Below, one piece after another: positions 1 to 5,212 of a DNA stretch of 17,451 bases (its first letter is position 1; each line of letters starts with the position of its first letter). The notes beneath the pieces were generated by a model. It saw nothing but the letters and a program-made list of their open reading frames with translations. It had not been told where the DNA came from and ran no database searches. Origin of the DNA: Leucobacter sp. (GTDB taxonomy: Bacteria; Actinomycetota; Actinomycetes; Actinomycetales; Microbacteriaceae); assembly GCA_031178565.1 (NCBI GenBank), contig JAPSIU010000025.1, positions 1 to 17,451 on the forward strand, written 5' to 3'. The translations under genes were made by a program, and so were the position numbers.

Positions 1-607
1 TCCACACGCACCGCGGCATCCTCGCCCATGACGAGCTGATCGGCCTGCCGGACGGATCCGTGGCGGCAGCCGGGGCTGGGGCGTCGCCCCCGATATCCTC
101 GTGTTCGCGAAGGGGATCAGCGCGGGCTACGTGCCTCTCGCGGCGACCGTGTTCAACGAGCGCGTCGCCTCCGCCATCGAGAGCGGCCCCGGGTTCTCGA
201 GCGTCATCATGCACGGCTACACCTACAGCGGGCACCCCACGGCCGCGGCCGCCGCGCTCGCCGTGCTCGATATCGTCGAGCGCGACGACCTGCCGGGCAA
301 CGCCGTCCGCGTCGGGACCGTGCTGCTCGAGGAGCTCAAGACGCTCGAGCGCCACGAACTCGTCGGCGAGACCCGCGGCAAGGGCCTCATGGCCGCCGTC
401 GACCTCGTCGCCGACCGCCGCACCCGCGCCCCGATCGACCCGACGAGCGGCCTTGCGCACCGCATCGCCGCCGAGGCGCGCGACCGGGGCGTGATCGTGC
501 GCCCCGCCGGCACGAAGATGATCGTCTCGCCGCCGCTCACGCTCACCGCCGACGAGGCCCGCACGATCGCGCGGGCGCTCGATCAGGCGATCGACGCGGT
601 CGTCTGA
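1..607 (+). pseudogene. Class III (PLP) aminotransferase, C-terminal fragment with a frameshift
   Basis: This is the C-terminal part of a fold-type I, class III aminotransferase; the gene begins outside the window. The first bases, read in frame 3, give HRGILAHDELIG, which fits the family's GILLIaDEVitG segment with the PLP-contacting Asp. From about base 77 the match continues in frame 2 as WGVAPDILVFAKGISAGYVPL, whose Lys (codon 110-112) is the PLP Schiff-base lysine. Frame 2 has a TGA at 29-31 and frame 3 loses similarity after about base 55, so one or more small indels lie between about 40 and 77. The rest (YTYSGHPTAAAAALAVL, then a C-terminal domain ending AIDAVV) looks normal. The gene lies 28 bases before an amidohydrolase remnant and is probably in one operon with it and the aldehyde dehydrogenase. 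The substrate cannot be told. A sequencing error remains possible. Confidence 0.78.
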
Positions 608-635
608 ACCGCGGTGGATTGAACCAGGAGGCAGC

Positions 636-1708
636 ATGGCCGTCGCAGATCTGATCCTGCACGACGCGCGCATCTTCACGGTCGACCCGAGCCGTCCCCG
701 CGCCGAGGCGATCCGTATCGTCGGCGGACGGATCACGGAGGTCGGCCCGGAGCGCGAGGTGCTCGCGGGGCGCTCGCCGCGGACCCGGCTGCGATCGCTC
801 GGCGGCGCCTTCGTGATGCCCGGCATCGTCGACGGCCACAACCATCCGGCCGAGGCGGGGCCCACAGCGCTCTTCGAGCTCGGCCTCGATCCCGGCGCCG
901 GGGTCGACGCGATCCTGGACCGGGTGCGGGCCCGCGCCGAACAGGCGGCGCCCGGGGCGTGGATCATGGGGCCGGCTGGGGGACGACGTTGATCGCGGAG
1001 CTCGACGCGCCGGACGCCCTGCGGCGATTCGACGACGCCGCGCAGGGGCACCCCGTCGTCCTCGTCGACAACAGTCGCCACAACCGGTGGGTAAACAGCG
1101 CCGCGATGGAGCGCATCGAGCTGCCCGATGATCCCGGCGTGCTGCGCGACGCGAGCGGCGGACCGACGGGGGTGCTCCTGGAGCGGGCGGGGCTGCCGGC
1201 CGCCCACTCCTACGCCGCCCACCAGGGGCTCGACGCGCAGCAGGAGATGGCGGCCTACCGGTACGACATCGACGTGCTCCACGGCTACGGGGTGACCGAC
1301 TCCGGCGCGCTGGTCGCGGCGGGATCCGACTGGCCGGTGAGCCCGCTGCCCAACCCCTGGGAGGCGATCTGCGGGATCGTCACGCGCACGAACTCGCGCG
1401 GCGAGACGCCGGGCGAACTCTGGCCCGGGCAGGCGATCGCCCTCGACGAGGCGCTGCGGGTGTTCACGATCAACGGGGCGCGGATGCTCGGGATCGACGA
1501 GGTGACCGGGTCGCTCGAGCCCGGCAAGTCGGCCGACCTGATCATCCTGGACGCCGATCCCTTCGCCCTCGAACCCGAGGCGATCGCCCGGATCCGGGTC
1601 TCCGATACCTGGGTCTCCGGAGACCCGATCCACCGCGCGGATACCGCCGCGCGGAACGCACCGCCGGACGCGAACGCGATCCGGACCGACGCAGAGGAGC
1701 GCTCATGA
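636..1708 (+). pseudogene. YtcJ-type amidohydrolase remnant (frameshift plus internal deletion)
   Basis: The start at 636 has a strong ribosome site, AGGAGG at 627-632. The N-terminus (DLILHDARIFTVD, then MPGIVDGHNHP with an intact HxH metal motif) is typical of metal-dependent amidohydrolases of the Amidohydro_3/YtcJ type. Near 966-975 the frame changes: one extra G in the GGCCGGCTGGG run would restore the family-like IMGPGWGTTL. The downstream frame runs to LHGYGVTD and then jumps at about 1302 directly into SGALVAAGSDWPVSPLPNP, which belongs to the far end of the barrel. The whole remnant is about 357 codons against roughly 540 for the family (537 in the intact relative at 15436). The missing middle normally holds the metal-bridging Lys and two His, so any product should be inactive. 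The C-terminus (GSLEPGKSADLIILD) is normal, and its stop overlaps the next gene's ATG by four bases. Confidence 0.82.
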
Positions 1709-3156
1709 GTACCGTGCCGGAGTTCACGACCGAACTGCTACTCGACGGGGCCTGGGAGACCGGCCATGGCGGGACCTTCACCAGCATCAACCCGTCGACG
1801 GGCCTCGAGCTCGCCCGGGTGAGCGCGGCCGACGAGGGTGACGTCGACCGCGCGGTCCACGCGGCCACCCGCGCGCTGAGAGGCGAGTGGAAGCAGACGC
1901 CCCCGTCCCGGAGGGCCGCGCTGCTGCACCGTCTCGCCGACCTCGTCGAGCGCGACGGCGAGATCCTCGCGACGCTCGAGGCCCTCGACATGGGCGGCCT
2001 GCCCGGCGTCATCCAGGGCATGCACATCCCGAATCTCGCCGGCTCGCTCCGCTACTACGCCGGCTGGGCCGACAAGCTGGGCGGAGAGACACTGCCCAAC
2101 GACGGCTACATGGGGCGCCCCGCGTTCGCCTACACGCGGCGCGAGCCCGTCGGCGTCATCGCGGCGATCGTGCCGTGGAACTCGCCGATGATGATCCTCG
2201 GCTGGAAGCTCGCGCCCGCGCTCGCCACGGGCAACACCATCATCATCAAGCCGGCCGAGGACGCGTCGTTGTCGATCCTCCATATCGGGAAGCTCGCCGT
2301 CGAGGCGGGGTTCCCGCCCGGCGTCGTGCAGGTGCTGCCCGGCCCCGGGCGCATCGTAGGCGAGGCGCTCGCCGTGCATCCCGGGGTGCACAAGGTTTCC
2401 TTCACCGGATCCACCGAGATCGGTCGGCGGATCATGCGCAACGCCGCGGGCACGTTCAAGCGGACCACCCTCGAGCTCGGCGGCAAGAGCCCGAACATCG
2501 TCTTCGACGACGCCGACCTCGACGCCGCGATCGGCGGAGCCGCCGCGGGCATCATGATCAACTCCGGTCAGACCTGCGCCGCGGGATCGCGCGTCTTCGT
2601 GCACCGCAGCGTCTATGACGCCGTGCTCGACGGCATGCGAGACATCGCCGAGGCGCAGGTCGTCGGCGACCCGTTCGACGCCGCGACCACGATGGGGCCG
2701 CTCGTCAACGCCGCGCAGCGGGACGCCGTGATGCGCTACATCGGCGTCGGGAACGACGAGGGCGCCCGGCTCGTCGCCGGTGGCACCGCGCCCGACGGTC
2801 CCGGCTGCTTCGTGCGCCCCACCGTCTTCGCCGGTACGAACGAGCAACGGATCGCGCGCGAGGAGATCTTCGGGCCGGTCGCGACCGTCGTGCCGTTCGA
2901 CACCGACGAGGAGGTGATCCGCCTCGCCAACGACACGCCCTACGGTCTCGCCGCGACGATCTGGACCCGCGATGTCAGCCGCGCGCACACCGTCTCCGCG
3001 GAGCTCGAGGCGGGCGCCGTGGCGGTGAACGGGTGGTCCCCGCTGGCTCCGCAGCTGCCCTGGGGTGGCGTCAAGGCCTCCGGGCTCGGGCGCGAGCTCG
3101 GCTACGAGGGCATCCTCGCCAACACGGAGCCGAAGACCGTCACCGTGATCCTGTAA
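1705..3156 (+). CDS. NAD(P)-dependent aldehyde dehydrogenase
   Basis: A full-length 483-residue aldehyde dehydrogenase, cytosolic, oxidising an aldehyde to the acid. The N-terminal dinucleotide-binding part has PWNSPMM with catalytic Asn159, IIIKPAE, and FTGSTEIG. The general base Glu257 sits in ELGGKSPN and the nucleophile Cys291 in GQTCAAGSRVF. Their spacing of 34 residues is the family norm. EEIFGPV and the C-terminal PWGGVKASGLGRELG are also present. The start ATG overlaps the preceding amidohydrolase remnant as ATGA and has AGAGGAG just upstream, so it can be translated independently. Unlike its two upstream neighbours it shows no lesion. Operon position suggests it oxidises the aldehyde formed by the aminotransferase, but the substrate is not readable from the sequence. 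Confidence 0.95.
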   Translation: MSTVPEFTTELLLDGAWETGHGGTFTSINPSTGLELARVSAADEGDVDRAVHAATRALRGEWKQTPPSRRAALLHRLADLVERDGEILATLEALDMGGLPGVIQGMHIPNLAGSLRYYAGWADKLGGETLPNDGYMGRPAFAYTRREPVGVIAAIVPWNSPMMILGWKLAPALATGNTIIIKPAEDASLSILHIGKLAVEAGFPPGVVQVLPGPGRIVGEALAVHPGVHKVSFTGSTEIGRRIMRNAAGTFKRTTLELGGKSPNIVFDDADLDAAIGGAAAGIMINSGQTCAAGSRVFVHRSVYDAVLDGMRDIAEAQVVGDPFDAATTMGPLVNAAQRDAVMRYIGVGNDEGARLVAGGTAPDGPGCFVRPTVFAGTNEQRIAREEIFGPVATVVPFDTDEEVIRLANDTPYGLAATIWTRDVSRAHTVSAELEAGAVAVNGWSPLAPQLPWGGVKASGLGRELGYEGILANTEPKTVTVIL

Positions 3157-3180
3157 GCGACGCGGACGGCGGTGCGGCCG

Positions 3181-3201
3181 CCGCCCGTCTCGACGGGGCG
3201 G
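3181..3201 (+). terminator. GC-rich hairpin after the aldehyde dehydrogenase
   Basis: CCGCCCGT (3181-3188), a CTCG loop, then ACGGGGCGG (3193-3201) form an 8-bp stem with one bulged G, 24 bases after the dehydrogenase stop. No T-run follows, so this is at best a weak or factor-assisted terminator. The rest of the 187-base gap to the next gene holds two copies of GCTGTCGG (3222-3229 and 3255-3262) and a possible -10-like CAGAAT (3248-3253). Confidence 0.3.
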
Positions 3202-3343
3202 ACGCGCGCTCCGAGGGCCGTGCTGTCGGAACGGGCGGCGGGTCGGGCAGAATGGCTGTCGGGTGTTGGGGAGGATCCGTCGTGGTCCCGATCCGCGTCT
3301 CCGCGATCCCGCGGTGCCCGCGCCCCGTGAGAAAGGATCCAGC

Positions 3344-4030
3344 ATGCCCGTACTGCTCCGCATCGACTCCTCCGCCGGGGGCGCCGCCTCGCGCACCCGT
3401 GCGCTGACGGAAGTGCTCTCCGAGGCGTGGCTCGGCCGCGGCAAGGGCTTCGCCGTCGTGTCCAGGGACCTCCACGAGAATCCGCCTCCGCACCTCGGCG
3501 ACACGGCCCAGCACTGGCCGGAGCGCCTGCGCGGGGGCGCGGTGCTCGACGCGGGGACCGTTGCGCTCCAGGAGGCGGTGATCGCCGAACTGCTCGCGGC
3601 CGACGCCGTCGTCATCGGCGCGCCCATGTACAACTACGCCGTTCCCTCGACGCTGAAGGCCTGGCTCGACCTGATCCACGTCCCCGGCGTCACCGCTCCG
3701 TTCGACGTGCCGACCCAGCCCCTCGCGGGGCGCCCCGCCGTAATCGTGAGCGCGCGCGGCGGCACTGACGAGGACGGTGCCTTCGAGCACGTCTTCGGGC
3801 CGCTGCGGCTCGTACTCGGGGCCGGACTCGGCATGGACGTGCGAACGATCGCCACGAGACGCACGCTCGCGGAGACGATCCCGGACCTCGGCGAGGGGCT
3901 CGCGGCCGACGAACTCGCCCGCGCGATCGACGAGGCCCGCGGGCTCTGGGAGACGCTGCTCGGCGGTGACCCGACGTGCGGCGAACGGACTCGGGTCGGC
4001 TCGGAGGAGATCGAGCAGAGACTCACTTAG
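3344..4030 (+). CDS. azoR: FMN-dependent NADH-azoreductase (flavodoxin-fold)
   Basis: A 228-residue flavodoxin-like oxidoreductase of the AzoR/AcpD family, which reduces azo compounds and quinones with NADH through FMN. It opens with MPVLLRIDSSAGG, the FMN-phosphate loop after the first strand. The diagnostic block APMYNYAVPSTLKAWLDL lies around residues 90-110, followed by IVSARGG, the second flavin loop. It is slightly longer than the roughly 200-residue family norm because of a C-terminal tail after LWETLLGG. The ATG at 3344 is chosen because GAGAAAGGA lies just upstream and family similarity begins there; the open frame continues upstream to 3263 without similarity. A 187-base gap separates it from the dehydrogenase, so it may have its own promoter. 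It is convergent with the TetR gene. The family is clear; the physiological substrate is unknown. Confidence 0.9.
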   Translation: MPVLLRIDSSAGGAASRTRALTEVLSEAWLGRGKGFAVVSRDLHENPPPHLGDTAQHWPERLRGGAVLDAGTVALQEAVIAELLAADAVVIGAPMYNYAVPSTLKAWLDLIHVPGVTAPFDVPTQPLAGRPAVIVSARGGTDEDGAFEHVFGPLRLVLGAGLGMDVRTIATRRTLAETIPDLGEGLAADELARAIDEARGLWETLLGGDPTCGERTRVGSEEIEQRLT

Positions 4031-4098
4031 CGGTCGCGTGGATAGGTGATTGGTCCTTCTGCGCGCAGCATGACCGGCCCTATCCGCGCCACCAATTA

Positions 4099-4203
4099 CT
4101 CCGACATTTCCTCCGACATTCGGCAGCGCAAGTGTCGAGCGGGTCTCACGCTCGCCCGGAGAGTCGGAGAGTCGGAGAGGCTCAACGGCTCGAGCGTGCG
4201 AGC
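4099..4203. repeat. Complementary tandem repeats and hairpins between convergent genes
   Basis: The 176-base gap between azoR and the convergent tetR holds a 12-bp tandem repeat (CTCCGACATTTC at 4099-4110, CTCCGACATTCG at 4111-4122) and an 8-bp tandem repeat GGAGAGTC (about 2.75 copies, 4158-4179). The two arrays are partly complementary (CTCCGAC against GTCGGAG), so they could pair across the region. Between and after them are two small hairpins: CGAGCG/CGCTCG (4136-4154, 7-base loop) and GCTCG/CGAGC (4188-4203). There are no T-runs. A bidirectional termination role is inferred from position and structure only. Confidence 0.4.
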
Positions 4204-4206
4204 ACC

Positions 4207-5007
4207 TCAGTGGAGGAGCGGCACCGGCGGCTCCGAATCCTCGATCGTCTCCGCCGTGCCGGGGGTTCCGGGGGCCGGCTCGGCATCCGCATCCAGGTCG
4301 GATCCGAGCGAGTTGTCGGCCTCCCGGCCGGAGCCGGCGTCCCTCGCATCCTCTGGATCAGCCTCCTCCGTGAGCGCGAAGAGCAGCTCGGCGATGCGGT
4401 CACCGAGATGGTCGAACGCTCCGCTCGCATCAGGGCCCGCGAGCGCCGAGGCGCGCAGTGCCTGCTCGTAGACGCTGCTGAGAACGGGCAGCGCCCGCTC
4501 GGCCGGGATCACGAAGCGGCGCCCGGCCGCGGCGATGACCTGCTCGATGATGCCGGCGATGCTCGCGTAGAAGCGGTCCATGAACTCGTGGTGGCCCGGC
4601 GCGATCGACGGGTCGCGGAGCGCGAGCAGCAGGAACTCCACCTCGAGCACGAACCAGGATGTCGCGTCGTCGGCCGGGGCGAAGAACTCGGCGACGTACT
4701 CGGCGGCCTCCGCCGGAGAGACGCAGCAGCTGCGCTCGCGCAGCGCGGGCTCGAGCTCGCGCGCCTTGATGGCGAGATCTTCCGCCCGCCGCTCGAACTC
4801 GCGCTCGAGCAACACGAGGAAGAGCTGCTCCTTGCTGGAGAAGTTGGAGTAGAACGCCCCTCGGGTGAAGCCCGCGTGCGCGCAGATGGTCTCGACAGCG
4901 GCGCCCTGCAGGCCATGCTCGGCGAACACCTCGATCGCGGAGTCGAGCAGGCGGTCGCGGGTCGCCTGGCGGCGGGCGCTGGGGACCGCGTCATGGGGGG
5001 AGCTCAC
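4207..5007 (-). CDS. TetR/AcrR-family transcriptional regulator
   Basis: A 266-residue TetR-type repressor. The N-terminal helix-turn-helix domain is clear: RDRLLDSAIEVFAEHGL, then AVETICAHAGFTRGAFYSNF and SSKEQLF, the canonical recognition-helix region at about residues 20-65. The ligand-binding domain follows (FVLEVEFLLLALRDP, then FYASIAGIIEQVIAAAGRRF). The last 50 or so residues, from about TEEADPED, are acidic and Pro/Gly-rich, look disordered and are unusual for the family. I chose the GTG at 5007 because AGGTGA lies upstream and similarity begins there; the open frame continues to 5220 but would run back through the operator array. The gene is divergent from the MMPL-YhgE operon, so it most likely represses that operon and itself. 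The inducer is unknown. Confidence 0.92.
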   Translation of the reverse strand: MSSPHDAVPSARRQATRDRLLDSAIEVFAEHGLQGAAVETICAHAGFTRGAFYSNFSSKEQLFLVLLEREFERRAEDLAIKARELEPALRERSCCVSPAEAAEYVAEFFAPADDATSWFVLEVEFLLLALRDPSIAPGHHEFMDRFYASIAGIIEQVIAAAGRRFVIPAERALPVLSSVYEQALRASALAGPDASGAFDHLGDRIAELLFALTEEADPEDARDAGSGREADNSLGSDLDADAEPAPGTPGTAETIEDSEPPVPLLH

Positions 5008-5056
5008 CGCTTCACCTGCCTTTCGAGATCTGTTCAGTGCGCGGGAGGGCGTCGTT

Positions 5057-5132
5057 GAGCGTATCCCTGGATACAGTAGTGCATCGATATGGATACACTG
5101 GTGTATTGAAATGGATGCACTCGTGTATCGAA
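5057..5132. promoter_or_regulatory. 22-bp tandem repeat array, probable TetR operator
   Basis: The gap between the divergent TetR and MMPL genes contains direct copies of a 22-bp unit that begins GTGYATYGA and ends GGATRCACTS: 5079-5100, 5101-5122 and a partial copy from 5123 to 5132. A degenerate copy at 5057-5078 keeps mainly the right half. Across unit boundaries the ends form palindromes: ATACAC-TG-GTGTAT (5093-5106, perfect) and ATGCAC-TC-GTGTAT (5115-5128, one mismatch). A separate perfect palindrome GTATCC-CT-GGATAC lies at 5061-5074. The 22-bp spacing is two helical turns, so bound dimers would sit on one face of the DNA. Possible -10-like hexamers (TACACT at 5094-5099, TACAGT at 5072-5077) lie inside the array, consistent with repression by occlusion. 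Binding by the adjacent TetR protein is inferred. Confidence 0.8.
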
Positions 5133-5212
5133 CCGAGCGATGGAGTCCGGTGCCCGCATTACGGCGCCGCCGAGCGCGCTCGCGATCGCCACGGCGAACG
5201 AAAGGGATGTGC

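Noticed and set aside
960..990. Programmed frameshift in the amidohydrolase
   Set aside because: No slippery heptamer with a downstream structure is evident, and the same gene lacks its catalytic middle, so a recoding event would not give an active enzyme.
5057..5132. 22-bp repeats as a short CRISPR array
   Set aside because: The units are contiguous with no spacers, contain inverted half-sites, and lie in a divergent promoter; no cas genes are present.
4865..5212. Upstream extension of the MMPL open frame
   Set aside because: The extension crosses the TetR gene's 5' end and the operator repeats, and has no similarity; a good ribosome site and a normal N-terminal membrane helix support the start at 5213.
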